Shown piece by piece: positions 24,702 through 33,624 of a stretch of 64,000 bases of DNA. The notes under the pieces were generated by a model. It saw only the letters and a list, made by a program, of their open reading frames with translations, was not told the origin of the DNA and did no database searches. The translations under genes and the position numbers were made by a program. The DNA comes from Actinomycetota bacterium (GTDB taxonomy: Bacteria > Actinomycetota > Actinomycetes > S36-B12 > UBA10799), in NCBI GenBank assembly GCA_020637055.1, contig JACJWR010000003.1:62001-126000 (forward strand). The letters are read 5' to 3'. Within the stretch, counting starts at the first letter, position 1, and each line of letters begins with the position of its first letter.

Positions 24702-26168
24702 TTACGGGATCGTGGTGGGCAGCTCCGCGGTCACCGTGGCACCACCGCCGGGGGTGTCGGAGATGTTCACCGTGCCGTCGTGCGCCGAGACGATGGCGGC
24801 GACGATGCTCAATCCGAGTCCGGATCCGCCGGACTCGCGCGATCGCGCGCGATCGCTGCGGTAGAAGCGGCTGAACACCGCGGTCTTCTCCTCGTCAGGT
24901 ATTCCCGGGCCATGATCGATGACCTCGATCGTCGCGGTACCGGCATGTGATCCGACGCGGACCATGACCGGGCCGTCGCTGTAGCGCAGGGCGTTGGTGG
25001 TGAGGTTGCGTATCACTTGGGCCAGGCGGTCGGCGTCGCCGCTGACTTCCGGCACTGTTTCACCCGGCAGGGCGACGACCTCCACGAGACGATCGGGGTA
25101 GGTTGCTCGTGCCGATCCGACGTCCGCGGTGGCCAGCGCCAAGAGATCCACCGGATCACGGGCCAGCGGTCGCTGTTGATCCAGCCGGGCGAGCAGGAGC
25201 AGATCGTCGACCAGGCCAGACATCCGCTCGGATTCGCGCTCGATCCGGGCGAACGTGGCCGGTACGTCGGCGTCCGCCACGGCCCCCTGCCGGTACAACT
25301 CGGCGTATCCGCTCACCGCCGTCAAAGGCGTGCGCAACTCGTGCGAGGCGTCGGCCACGAAGGCCCGCATACGTTCCTCAGAGTTGCGCGCTTCTTCCAG
25401 TGCGGCGGCGCGCGCGTCGAACGACTCTTCGAGTTGGCCCAACATCGTGTTCAGGGCGGCCGACATCTTGCCCACCTCGGTGCGCGGGTCGGCAGCCGGG
25501 ACCCGGCGCGAGAGGTCGCCTCCGGCGATGGCGTCGGCGGCCTCCTCCACTTCGCCCAGTGGCCGCAGGCTGCGCCCGACGAGTGCGAAGGCGCCGACGG
25601 CACTGCCCGCCACAACCGCCACCCCGATGGCGAGCAGCAGGGCCGATAACCGTTCGGTGATGGCGCCCACGTCCGACAGATCCCGCGCGACGGTCACCGA
25701 ACCGCCGGGGATCGGCTGGGTCAGCGCCCGCCACGAACCGGTCGCACCGTCGGCGGCCGGAACCGTGAACGGTTCTGGCGGGGACGTGGTGGACGTCGCG
25801 GCGTCGGTGAGGTCCGGGGTTGTGGTGCTGAAGGCATCTGAAACGGTGGAGACCACCTCGCCGCTGTCGTTTGTCAGTTCCACGTAGAAGTCGCTTGGCA
25901 GCGGGGGCTGTTGCGGGGCAGTGGTCCCTGGGGGACTGCGGGGGAGCGCAGGGCTGGCGGAACCACTTCCGTTCGACGACAGCAGTTGATCCATCAGCGC
26001 CGGGGAGGCCGCGAAGTCTGCGAGCTGCCGGTCGACCTGGGCCAGCAAATACGATCGCAGCAGGCTCGTGGCCAACAGTCCGCTGAGCACCAGCGCCGCC
26101 GCCACCAGCACCACCACGACCCCGACCAGTCTGACCCGCAATGACATCGGCGCCCAGTGCCTGCTCAC
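24702..26168 (-). CDS. Two-component sensor histidine kinase
   Basis: 488 aa. GTG 26168 overlaps the regulator stop (GTGA). Two transmembrane helices flank an extracytoplasmic sensor of about 140 residues rich in Ser, Pro and Thr. Then come a HAMP domain, the HisKA box with the phosphorylated His in DASHELRTPLTAVSGY, and the ATPase boxes (RNLTTNALRYSDGP, DHGPGIPDEE, GGSGLGLSIV). It is similar in build to the actinobacterial MprB/TrcS kinases. The stimulus is unknown. It is the last gene of a minus-strand chain that includes envelope glycosyltransferases. Confidence 0.93.
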   Translation of the reverse strand: MSRHWAPMSLRVRLVGVVVVLVAAALVLSGLLATSLLRSYLLAQVDRQLADFAASPALMDQLLSSNGSGSASPALPRSPPGTTAPQQPPLPSDFYVELTNDSGEVVSTVSDAFSTTTPDLTDAATSTTSPPEPFTVPAADGATGSWRALTQPIPGGSVTVARDLSDVGAITERLSALLLAIGVAVVAGSAVGAFALVGRSLRPLGEVEEAADAIAGGDLSRRVPAADPRTEVGKMSAALNTMLGQLEESFDARAAALEEARNSEERMRAFVADASHELRTPLTAVSGYAELYRQGAVADADVPATFARIERESERMSGLVDDLLLLARLDQQRPLARDPVDLLALATADVGSARATYPDRLVEVVALPGETVPEVSGDADRLAQVIRNLTTNALRYSDGPVMVRVGSHAGTATIEVIDHGPGIPDEEKTAVFSRFYRSDRARSRESGGSGLGLSIVAAIVSAHDGTVNISDTPGGGATVTAELPTTIP

Positions 26169-26884
26169 GTCGAGGCGCTCCCCGGGTTCGGCGGGCGCAG
26201 CCGGTAGCCCACTCCGCGAACCGTCTGGATCAGCCGCGGGTCGGTGCCGTCGACTTTGCGGCGCAGGTAGGAGACGTAGGACTCGACGATGTTGGAATCG
26301 CCGCCGAAGTCGTACTCCCACACCTGGTCGAGAATCTGTGCCCTCGTGAGTACGCGTCCCGGATTGCGCAGGAACAGGTGCAGGAGTCTGAACTCGGTCG
26401 GGGTCAACTCCACCTCCGCACCGGCCTTGCGCACCACATGCCGGTCAGGATCGAGTTCGAGGTCCCCGACGGCGAGCACCGGATCGGCGGCGGCCCTTGC
26501 CGCGCCTGCCCGTCGCAGCAAGGCGTGAACGCGCGCGATCACCTCCTCGAGTTTGAACGGCTTCGTCACATAGTCGTCCGCTCCGACCGCCAACCCCCGC
26601 ACGGTGTCCGGCGTGGAATCCCGTGCGGTGAGGAAGAGCACCGGGGTGTCATCGCCGTCGGAGCGCAACCGACGAACGAGTTCGAGGCCGTCCAGCCCGG
26701 GCATCATGATGTCGAGCACCAGTGCGTCCGGGCGCCCCGACCGCGCCGCCGCCAGCGCGGCCGTACCGTCGCTTGCGGTGATCACCTCGAAGCCGGCGTG
26801 CTCCAGGCTGGCTGCGAGCAACTCCAGGATCATTGGCTCGTCGTCGGCCACCAGCAGAGTGGCGGCGGGCGCGGATCGGGACAT
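26165..26884 (-). CDS. OmpR-family response regulator
   Basis: 239 aa. The receiver domain has the acidic pair DDE, phospho-acceptor Asp in LVLDIMMPGLDG, and Lys in DDYVTKPFKLEE. The winged-helix DNA-binding domain ends in SYVSYLRRKVDGTDPRLI, then TVRGVGYRLR. It is the cognate partner of the overlapping kinase. It starts 10 bp after the glycosyltransferase gene stop, so regulator and envelope genes may share a transcript. Confidence 0.95.
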   Translation of the reverse strand: MSRSAPAATLLVADDEPMILELLAASLEHAGFEVITASDGTAALAAARSGRPDALVLDIMMPGLDGLELVRRLRSDGDDTPVLFLTARDSTPDTVRGLAVGADDYVTKPFKLEEVIARVHALLRRAGAARAAADPVLAVGDLELDPDRHVVRKAGAEVELTPTEFRLLHLFLRNPGRVLTRAQILDQVWEYDFGGDSNIVESYVSYLRRKVDGTDPRLIQTVRGVGYRLRPPNPGSAST

Positions 26885-26893
26885 CGCGGTGCC

Positions 26894-28915
26894 TCAGGAG
26901 TTGGCGACGGGGACGCCACCACTATCGCCGACCGGAGCGGTGAGGTCATACAGCACCACACCATCGACGGTCACCGAAGCGAAGTTCTGCGCCACCCAGG
27001 CCTCGATCGCGGCTGCCGAGTCACTGCCGCCGGCGGCTGGTCCGAAGCCTCCGGTACCGCCGATGAAGTAGTGGATCTCACCCTCGGCGACGTACTGCTG
27101 GAACTGCGTCAGCGTAGGGGCCGGATCCGTGCCGTTGAAGCCGCCGATGGGCATCACCGGGTTGCCGGTGGCCAACTGGAAACCGGCCGTGGACTGCGAG
27201 CCGATCCCCGCCGCCACCCAGGTGAAGTTCGCCGCGTCGGTGTTGAGCAGAGTTGCCACCTCCGCATCCACCTGCGGGGCGTCGAGCAGGCCACCCATGC
27301 CGCCGGTCGGGGCGCCATTCGCTCCTGCGGGAGGCGCCCCGCCGCCCGGGCCTCCCGGACTAGCGCTGGCCAGCGCCGGGCTGACCGATGGCAGCGAGCC
27401 GGTCTGCGGGGTGAGCGCGGTGTGCACGCTGAAGACAGACGGACCGATCAGGAGTGTGGCGGTGGCGGTGGCCAGGGCGGCTCGCCCGACCGTGCGATTC
27501 AGCGCGTACGGCGATCCCAACACGACCGCGGATACGCCGCCGACGATCCCGATCCCGAGGCCGACCGCTGCGTACCACCCACCCGCACGTGCCATGATCA
27601 CCGAGGCGGTGACGGCGGCGGTGAATAGACCGCCCGCGAGCAGCAGACGAGCCGCCGGACGTTGGCGGTTCGCCCAACCGAGTGAGGTGCCGATCGCCAC
27701 CAACGCCGCCAGCGCGGGTGCCAGCGCGATGGCGTAGTACTCGTGGATGATCCCCGAGGCGAAACTGAAGACTGCCCAGGTGACCACCGCCCACAGCCCC
27801 CAGAGCACCACCCCTGCGCGAAGCCGGTCGGTGCGGGCGGCGAATCGGCGTAGCCACACAGCGGCCAGTGCCATGATCAGCGCAGCCGGCAGGAACCAGC
27901 CGATGCCGCCGATCCAGGCGGCTTCCAGCAGCCTGCCTACTCCGGTGTCGCCGCCGAACCCGCCAGCACCACCCGGCCCTGCGCCGGGTCCGCCGCTGGC
28001 GGCATTCGGACCGCCCACCGATCCGACCTCGTTGCCGGTGATTCGACCGAGACCGTTGTAGCCCAACACGAGTTCGAGTGCGCTGTTGCTCTGCGAGCCG
28101 CCGATGTAGGGCCGCATCGAGGCCGGCGTCAGTTCGACCACGACGACCCACCAACCGCCGGCGAGGGTCACGGCCAGCACGGCCAACAGTAGGTGGCGTA
28201 ACCGCTTGGTCCAGTTCGCTGGTGCGGCGACTAGGTAGGTGAGCGCAAACGCCGGAAGCACCAGGAATGCCTGCAGCATCTTGGCCATGAATCCAAGTCC
28301 CACCAGGGTGCCGGCAACCGCGATCCAGATCGGCGATGCCTTCTCCACCGCGCGCACCATGGCGTAGGCCGCGGCGACGAGGAGCAGCACCAGCAGGGCA
28401 TCGGGATTGTTGAATCGGAACATCAACGCGGCCACCGGAGTGACGGCCAACATGGCGCCGGCGAACAGCCCGGCCCAGGTGCCGTACCAACGCCTGATGC
28501 CGGCGTAGAGCAGGCCGACGCTGGCGACGCCCATCAGCGCCTGCGGCACCAGGACGGACCAGTAGTTGAGCCCGAACACCCGGGCCGATAGGCCCATCAC
28601 CATCAAACTCAGCGGCGGTTTGTCAACGGTGATCGAGTTGGCGGCGTCCGAGGAGCCGTAGAACCAGGCTGTCCAGTCGGAGGACCCAGCCTGCACGGCC
28701 GCGCTGTAGAACGAGTTGGCGAAGCCGTTGCGATCCAACCCCCAAAGATAGAGGGCGGCCGCGCCGAGGAGCAGCAGCCAGATTCCGGGATTGCGCCAAC
28801 CAGGACGATCGGAAGTCCGGACCTGCGACTCGCAGCTGTCAACTGTCGGTGAGGCACCCGAGAGGCCGGCGACGGGCGCGTCGATGCGGCTCGCATCGGC
28901 AGTCTCGACAGTCAT
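26894..28915 (-). CDS. GT39-type membrane glycosyltransferase (ArnT/PMT-like)
   Basis: 673 aa. ATG 28915 overlaps the stop of the GT2 gene (ATGA). About a dozen transmembrane helices; the first outer loop carries the PMT_2-type stretch ITVDKPPLSLMVMGLSARVF, with the acidic residue used in catalysis. It probably transfers a sugar from a polyprenyl-phosphate donor to an envelope acceptor. Two Gly/Pro-rich low-complexity loops (around residues 325-345 and 530-555) are striking; the C-terminal domain from about 560 is extracytoplasmic. The adjacent GT2 enzyme probably makes its lipid-linked donor. Confidence 0.88.
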   Translation of the reverse strand: MTVETADASRIDAPVAGLSGASPTVDSCESQVRTSDRPGWRNPGIWLLLLGAAALYLWGLDRNGFANSFYSAAVQAGSSDWTAWFYGSSDAANSITVDKPPLSLMVMGLSARVFGLNYWSVLVPQALMGVASVGLLYAGIRRWYGTWAGLFAGAMLAVTPVAALMFRFNNPDALLVLLLVAAAYAMVRAVEKASPIWIAVAGTLVGLGFMAKMLQAFLVLPAFALTYLVAAPANWTKRLRHLLLAVLAVTLAGGWWVVVVELTPASMRPYIGGSQSNSALELVLGYNGLGRITGNEVGSVGGPNAASGGPGAGPGGAGGFGGDTGVGRLLEAAWIGGIGWFLPAALIMALAAVWLRRFAARTDRLRAGVVLWGLWAVVTWAVFSFASGIIHEYYAIALAPALAALVAIGTSLGWANRQRPAARLLLAGGLFTAAVTASVIMARAGGWYAAVGLGIGIVGGVSAVVLGSPYALNRTVGRAALATATATLLIGPSVFSVHTALTPQTGSLPSVSPALASASPGGPGGGAPPAGANGAPTGGMGGLLDAPQVDAEVATLLNTDAANFTWVAAGIGSQSTAGFQLATGNPVMPIGGFNGTDPAPTLTQFQQYVAEGEIHYFIGGTGGFGPAAGGSDSAAAIEAWVAQNFASVTVDGVVLYDLTAPVGDSGGVPVANS

Positions 28916-30150
28916 GAGCGGGCCCCCGTCCTGGTTGCCGGGCGGAATACCCAATTGCGGAACAAGACGAAGCGGACGATGGTCGCGGCCAAGTTGGCGG
29001 CCGTCAGGACCGCAACCTCACTTCCCCGATCCGCCGTCGGATCGATCCCGTGCAGCAATGCCAGCGAGCCGCTGGTGAGCAGCAAGGCGATGCCGAGGAC
29101 CATGAATCCCTGCAACTGATGCCGGACCGCAGACTCGCGGCCCCGCAATCCGAAGGTGAAGCGCCGGTTGGTCGCGGTGTTGACTCCGGTGGCGAGCAGC
29201 AGGGCGCTGACGGAGGCGGCTTGGGGTGAGAGGAAACCTCGGAGCGCGATGAACAGCACGCTGAAAAGCAGCGTGGATCCGATGCCCACCACCGCGAATC
29301 GCAGTATTTGCCCCACGAGTTGGGCCCTGTGATCGGCCGCCACCGACGCTCGGGGCGGAATCGAGGCGACTGGAATGGTTCCCTTGAGCAGTCCTCGGCC
29401 GACCCGGGCGATACCTCGAAGGTCGGCCCACGCGGTGGCCGGTACATCCACGCTGGAGTCCGGGTCGTCGATCCAGTCGACCGGCACCTCGTGGATCCGC
29501 AGACCGGCCCGCTCGGCCACGACCAGCAGTTCTGTGTCGAAGAACCATTCGTCGTCGGCGACCAGCGGGAGCAGTTCGCGGACCCGGTCGGTGCGCACCG
29601 CCTTGAAGCCGCATTGGGCGTCGCTGAATCGGACGCCGAGGAACACCCGCAGCATGGCGTTGTAGGCGCGGGAGATGAACTCGCGCTTCGCACCCCGGGA
29701 CACCTGCGAACCGGGGGCCAGTCTGGTGCCGATCGCGAGGTCGCTGTGGCCGGAGATGAGCGGCGCAACCAGCGGCAGCAGCGCCGAAAGGTCGGTGGCC
29801 AGGTCGACATCCATGTAGGCCACCACGTCCGCCTCGCTATTGGCCCAGGCGTGTCGAAGGGCGCGCCCGCGGCCCTTGCGATCGAGATGTACGGCGGTCA
29901 CCTCCGGGTGGTCGGCAGCCAACTCTTGCGCGACGGTCAATGTGCGGTCGGTGCTGGCGTTGTCGACGATGCTCACCCGGCAGGCCCAGGGGAACGAGTC
30001 CAAGTGGGAGATCAGTCGTTCCACGCTCTCGGCAAGACTGTGTTCTTCGTTGAAGACCGGGACGACGATCTCCACCACGGTGCGGGTGGTGCCGGGCAAC
30101 TGGTGCGCCTCAACGTCGCGCGAGTCCACGGCGGTCACGGCGGCCATCAC
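28912..30150 (-). CDS. GT2 polyprenyl-phosphate glycosyltransferase with GtrA domain
   Basis: 412 aa. The N-terminal GT-A domain (IVVPVFNEEHSLAESVERL, metal-binding DVD in AYMDVDLATD, QCGFKAVR) is of the dolichyl-phosphate mannose synthase type. The C-terminal 130 residues form four membrane helices of a GtrA/DPMS type (FAVVGIGSTLLFSVLF). It should make a polyprenyl-phosphate sugar at the inner face of the membrane and aid its flipping for the GT39 enzyme. GTG 30150 overlaps the previous stop (GTGA); ATG 30147 is an alternative. Confidence 0.92.
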   Translation of the reverse strand: MMAAVTAVDSRDVEAHQLPGTTRTVVEIVVPVFNEEHSLAESVERLISHLDSFPWACRVSIVDNASTDRTLTVAQELAADHPEVTAVHLDRKGRGRALRHAWANSEADVVAYMDVDLATDLSALLPLVAPLISGHSDLAIGTRLAPGSQVSRGAKREFISRAYNAMLRVFLGVRFSDAQCGFKAVRTDRVRELLPLVADDEWFFDTELLVVAERAGLRIHEVPVDWIDDPDSSVDVPATAWADLRGIARVGRGLLKGTIPVASIPPRASVAADHRAQLVGQILRFAVVGIGSTLLFSVLFIALRGFLSPQAASVSALLLATGVNTATNRRFTFGLRGRESAVRHQLQGFMVLGIALLLTSGSLALLHGIDPTADRGSEVAVLTAANLAATIVRFVLFRNWVFRPATRTGARS

Positions 30151-30677
30151 GCGTCCCCGACGCCGTCGGAAAGCGCGGAGATGGCGGTCAAGAGGGCCTC
30201 GGCCTGGTTCGAGGTGATGGCACCGTCGGAGAGCATCCGGTCGATCATCGAAGTCGCCTCGATACCCGGCGGCAGGGAGGCCACGAACTGCTCGACCGCT
30301 GCGGTGTCGACGGTCCCGTCGCTGCTGAACAGTTCGCTGGCCGGGTTCATCGCCCCGGCGCCGGGTCCAGCCGGGATCCCTCCTGGGCCGCCGCCGGGGA
30401 GTTGGTCGCTCGTCGCACCTGCCGTCCCTGCGGCTGCGCTCGTGGCCACGGTGCCAGGGGACTGAGCGAGCCCCCAGACGAGTGTCGCAACCGCGAGGGC
30501 GGCTGCGCCTGCCGTGGTGGTGGCGAGCAGGACGCTGCGCTTCTTCTGGCTCTCGTACTTCGCCTGCCAGTGCTCAGGGGTGGACGCCTGCGCGGTCGCC
30601 TCTCGCGGGGATTCCGGCGGCAGGACTGCCGGTGGGGCGGATGTGGACGGCTGCGGGGTGTCGCTGTGCTGATTCAT
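30147..30677 (-). CDS. Single-pass membrane protein of unknown function
   Basis: 176 aa. A Pro/Ser-rich cytosolic N-terminus is followed by one membrane helix (VLLATTTAGAAALAVATLVW), a Gly/Pro-rich stretch like that in the GT39 protein (GGGPGGIPAGPGAG), and a small helical C-terminal domain (VEQFVASLPPGIEATSMID, then MLSDGAITSNQAEAL). First gene of the chain 30677-24702, with stop overlapping the GT2 start. It could be an accessory or substrate of the glycosyltransferases; no family recognised. Confidence 0.75.
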   Translation of the reverse strand: MNQHSDTPQPSTSAPPAVLPPESPREATAQASTPEHWQAKYESQKKRSVLLATTTAGAAALAVATLVWGLAQSPGTVATSAAAGTAGATSDQLPGGGPGGIPAGPGAGAMNPASELFSSDGTVDTAAVEQFVASLPPGIEATSMIDRMLSDGAITSNQAEALLTAISALSDGVGDA

Positions 30678-30773
30678 GGTTTCAGCCTGCGCCGCAAGGC
30701 TGGGGGTCGCGTGGAAGATTCCTGGGAGAATGCTGTGAGTGTGGGAGCGGCCCCTGCGCGGTGGATCAGGGCC

Positions 30774-31430
30774 TCATTGCTCGGCCTCCGCCTGCTGATC
30801 GTCGGCCGCATCGGCACGGCGCTCGAGGGTCAGTTTCGCCGTGGCGAGTAGCACCTTGACGATGAAGCCGACCAGTATCAGGCCCAGGACCATCTGGATC
30901 GTCACGGCGGCCCTGGTGGCGTCAGTCGTGGCGGTGATGTCACCGAAGCCAACCGTGGCGAAGACCGTCACAGTGAAGTACAACGCAGACATCCGGGTGA
31001 GCGTTTCGGAGAAGCCGTTCGCCATGGAGGCGTCCAGGTAGAGGTAGACCAGGGAGGTAAGGGCGAGGAACACCGTGCCGACCACCACCAGGGCTTCCAC
31101 CGACCGGAGTTCCGGCAGATTGGAGGAGGTGATGGCTCGCAACTGCCAGACGAGCACCCCCACGAACACGGTCAGGGCCAACGCTGGGCCGATCAGTTCA
31201 CGTGCTGTGTTCGGTAGGGCGTCGAGGGGCCAAAGGAAGTAGAGGGCGGTCATGGCCGCTGTCAGCAGCACGGATCGCACGGTCGCCCAGAGCAGGATCC
31301 GGCGACGTTGCTGCGGATCGAGATCACGCAGTCGGTGCGGAGCAGTGGGGGATCCCGCCTTCGACCGTGCCGTCACGTCTCGCCGTCCTTCCGCCGGTGG
31401 CAACTGTGGGGCAGCGTGTGCCACCCGCAT
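30774..31430 (-). CDS. Two-pore-helix potassium channel (Ion_trans_2)
   Basis: 218 aa. Four hydrophobic segments; the last two flank the pore loop with the K+ selectivity filter TVGFGD (FATVGFGDITATTD). No RCK/TrkA_N regulatory domain follows; the protein ends in a short charged helix (LERRADAADDQQAEAEQ). It would conduct K+ across the cytoplasmic membrane. It is divergent from the PAS-GGDEF gene across an 80-bp gap that must contain both promoters. Confidence 0.9.
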   Translation of the reverse strand: MRVAHAAPQLPPAEGRRDVTARSKAGSPTAPHRLRDLDPQQRRRILLWATVRSVLLTAAMTALYFLWPLDALPNTARELIGPALALTVFVGVLVWQLRAITSSNLPELRSVEALVVVGTVFLALTSLVYLYLDASMANGFSETLTRMSALYFTVTVFATVGFGDITATTDATRAAVTIQMVLGLILVGFIVKVLLATAKLTLERRADAADDQQAEAEQ

Positions 31431-31510
31431 CTTCTACCGCATCGTGACCTGATGCCGAGCCTGGTAGGTGTCGGGGTGACGCTTGTGCGTTCCCGTCCTA
31501 GTCTGAGCGG

Positions 31511-33601
31511 GTGGACCATGATCGGACAGCTTGGCGCGAAGCCGAGTCCCCGCCGGATACGTCATCCACCATTGAGCAGTCCCGCTATCGGATGCTCGCC
31601 GAACACAGCGGTGATGTGGTCGCGCAACTGGAGATCGACGGTACTTTCGTCTGGGTGTCACCGTCGGCGGTTCCGGTGATGGGATGGGATCCCGCAGCGA
31701 TCGTGGGCACCCGCGACGTCGACTGGATCCACCCGGACGACCGGGAGACATTCTCGCAGATCGCTGGGCAGGCGCGCGCCGCCCGAGAACCCACCCGCTT
31801 CGTGATCCGGATGCGACACGGGGACGGTCGGCACTCGTGGGTGGAATTCGTCGGGGAGCACATCGATGCAGGTCCTGAGCACGGACCCTGTCGGGTGGTG
31901 CGGATCCGTGACGTCGACCTTGAGGTGCGCGCCCAGCGGCAATTGGCCGAACGCGGGGCGCTGCTTCGCACGGTTATGGAGGACTCCCCAGTCGGAATGG
32001 TGCTGGTGGACGGCAGCACCGCCGCCGTTTCGTTCGTCAACGACTCGGCGGCCACCATGCTGGACCGGCCGGTGGCGGAGTTGACGGGCAGCCTGCTGTC
32101 CGAGGTCCTGCCCGACCAGGAACCTGCGTGGCTCGATGCGGCATTCGTTGCGATTCGATCTGGTGCGGAGGCGGCGATTCGAGGGCGGCGTTGGCTGGTG
32201 ACCTCGGACGGAGGTCGGATGGCCGTCGACCTGGCCATGGCGCCGGTCCTCGGGGGTAGCGGTGATCCGAGTTTGGTGGTGGTTCAACTCATCGACGTCA
32301 CCGCCGCAGTCGAGTCCGAGCGACGCATCGCCGAGTCGGAACGTCGCTACCGACTCTTGGCGGAGAACTCCGGAGATGCAGTGGTGCAGGGCGATCGAGA
32401 TGGCGTGATCGAGTACGTCTCACCCGCGATCGAGTTGTTGCTGGGTTGGCAGCCCGAGGACTTGTTGGGCACCAGGGCGCGAGATCTGCTGCACCCGGAT
32501 GATGCCGAGATCGTGACGCGGTCACGGGCGCAGGCGGCCGATCATCCGGAAGGCCTGCTCGCGGCGAGGGGCCGGATGCGGCGCAGGGACGGCGGGTACC
32601 GCTGGATTTCCAGCGTGGCCCGGCTCCTCCTCGACGAGGCGGGGGAGGTGACCGGCTTCGTGGGTTCCTGGCGGGACGTGCAGCGCGAGGTCGAGGTCGA
32701 GGCCGAACTCGAAGCTGAGCGCCAACGTCTGACGGCCGTCCTCGACTCGTCGCTGGAGCCGCATGTTTACCTACGAGCGGTACGCGACAACGCGGGGGAG
32801 ATCGTGGATTTCGTCTACACCGACCCCAATCCGGCAGCTTGTGCCTACATGGGGATGTCGCGACAGGAGTTGGCGGGTGCCCGGGTGTTGGACCTGTTGC
32901 CCGGCCAGGAACGGTCCGGGATGCTCGCCATGTATGCGTCGGCCGTGGAGACCGGCGAGCCGTTGGTGCTCGACGACTATCCCTACCCGCATGAGGTCTA
33001 CCAGCAGGAGCGCCGATTCGACATCCGGGCGGTGAAGGTCGGCGACGGTCTGTCCTTCGCCTGGCGCGATGTGACAGAACGCTACGAGGACTCCAAGGCC
33101 CTCGCTCGGTTGGCGCAGACCGACGCCCTCACCGGACTGCTCAACCGGCCGAAGATCTTGGGTCAACTGGAGGCGATCGCCTCCCACCCGCCGCGAACGG
33201 GCACCAAGACCGCGGTGCTCTTCTGCGACCTCGACGATCTCAAGACGGTCAACGACACCCTCGGCCACCAGGCGGGTGACCTGCTGCTGAGCACGACGGC
33301 ACGGCGCATCACCCGTTTGTTGCGTTCTGATGACCTCGTGGCCAGGTTCGGCGGAGACGAGTTGCTGATTGTCCTCGTGCATCTGCGAGGTATCGACGAT
33401 GCCGGTGCCGTGGCCGAGAAGATCCGCCGCGCGGTCGAAATCCCCATTCGCCGGGACGACGGCTCGGACCTGCAGTGCACTGTGAGCATCGGTGTGGCGA
33501 TGCTCGAGGAGGCTGACACCGCCGACGACGTCATCGCCCGAGCCGACCGCGCGATGTACGAGGCCAAACGGTCCGGGCGCAATAGGGTGATCGTGGCGTA
33601 G
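31511..33601 (+). CDS. Multi-PAS diguanylate cyclase
   Basis: 696 aa, no membrane helix. Four PAS-like sensor domains can be followed (about 20-135, 150-260, 275-395, 410-520), the third with a clear PAC end (EVTGFVGSWRDVQREVE). The GGDEF domain follows (TDALTGLLNRPKILGQLE, FCDLDDLKTVNDTLGHQAGD). The catalytic signature reads GGDEL instead of GGDEF; the fifth position is tolerated in some active enzymes. It probably makes cyclic di-GMP in response to a cytosolic ligand, light or redox signal. Start GTG 31511 is by frame and spacing; no good ribosome site is visible. Confidence 0.9.
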   Translation: MDHDRTAWREAESPPDTSSTIEQSRYRMLAEHSGDVVAQLEIDGTFVWVSPSAVPVMGWDPAAIVGTRDVDWIHPDDRETFSQIAGQARAAREPTRFVIRMRHGDGRHSWVEFVGEHIDAGPEHGPCRVVRIRDVDLEVRAQRQLAERGALLRTVMEDSPVGMVLVDGSTAAVSFVNDSAATMLDRPVAELTGSLLSEVLPDQEPAWLDAAFVAIRSGAEAAIRGRRWLVTSDGGRMAVDLAMAPVLGGSGDPSLVVVQLIDVTAAVESERRIAESERRYRLLAENSGDAVVQGDRDGVIEYVSPAIELLLGWQPEDLLGTRARDLLHPDDAEIVTRSRAQAADHPEGLLAARGRMRRRDGGYRWISSVARLLLDEAGEVTGFVGSWRDVQREVEVEAELEAERQRLTAVLDSSLEPHVYLRAVRDNAGEIVDFVYTDPNPAACAYMGMSRQELAGARVLDLLPGQERSGMLAMYASAVETGEPLVLDDYPYPHEVYQQERRFDIRAVKVGDGLSFAWRDVTERYEDSKALARLAQTDALTGLLNRPKILGQLEAIASHPPRTGTKTAVLFCDLDDLKTVNDTLGHQAGDLLLSTTARRITRLLRSDDLVARFGGDELLIVLVHLRGIDDAGAVAEKIRRAVEIPIRRDDGSDLQCTVSIGVAMLEEADTADDVIARADRAMYEAKRSGRNRVIVA

Positions 33602-33624
33602 GGCGACAGAGGGGCGGTTGCGCA

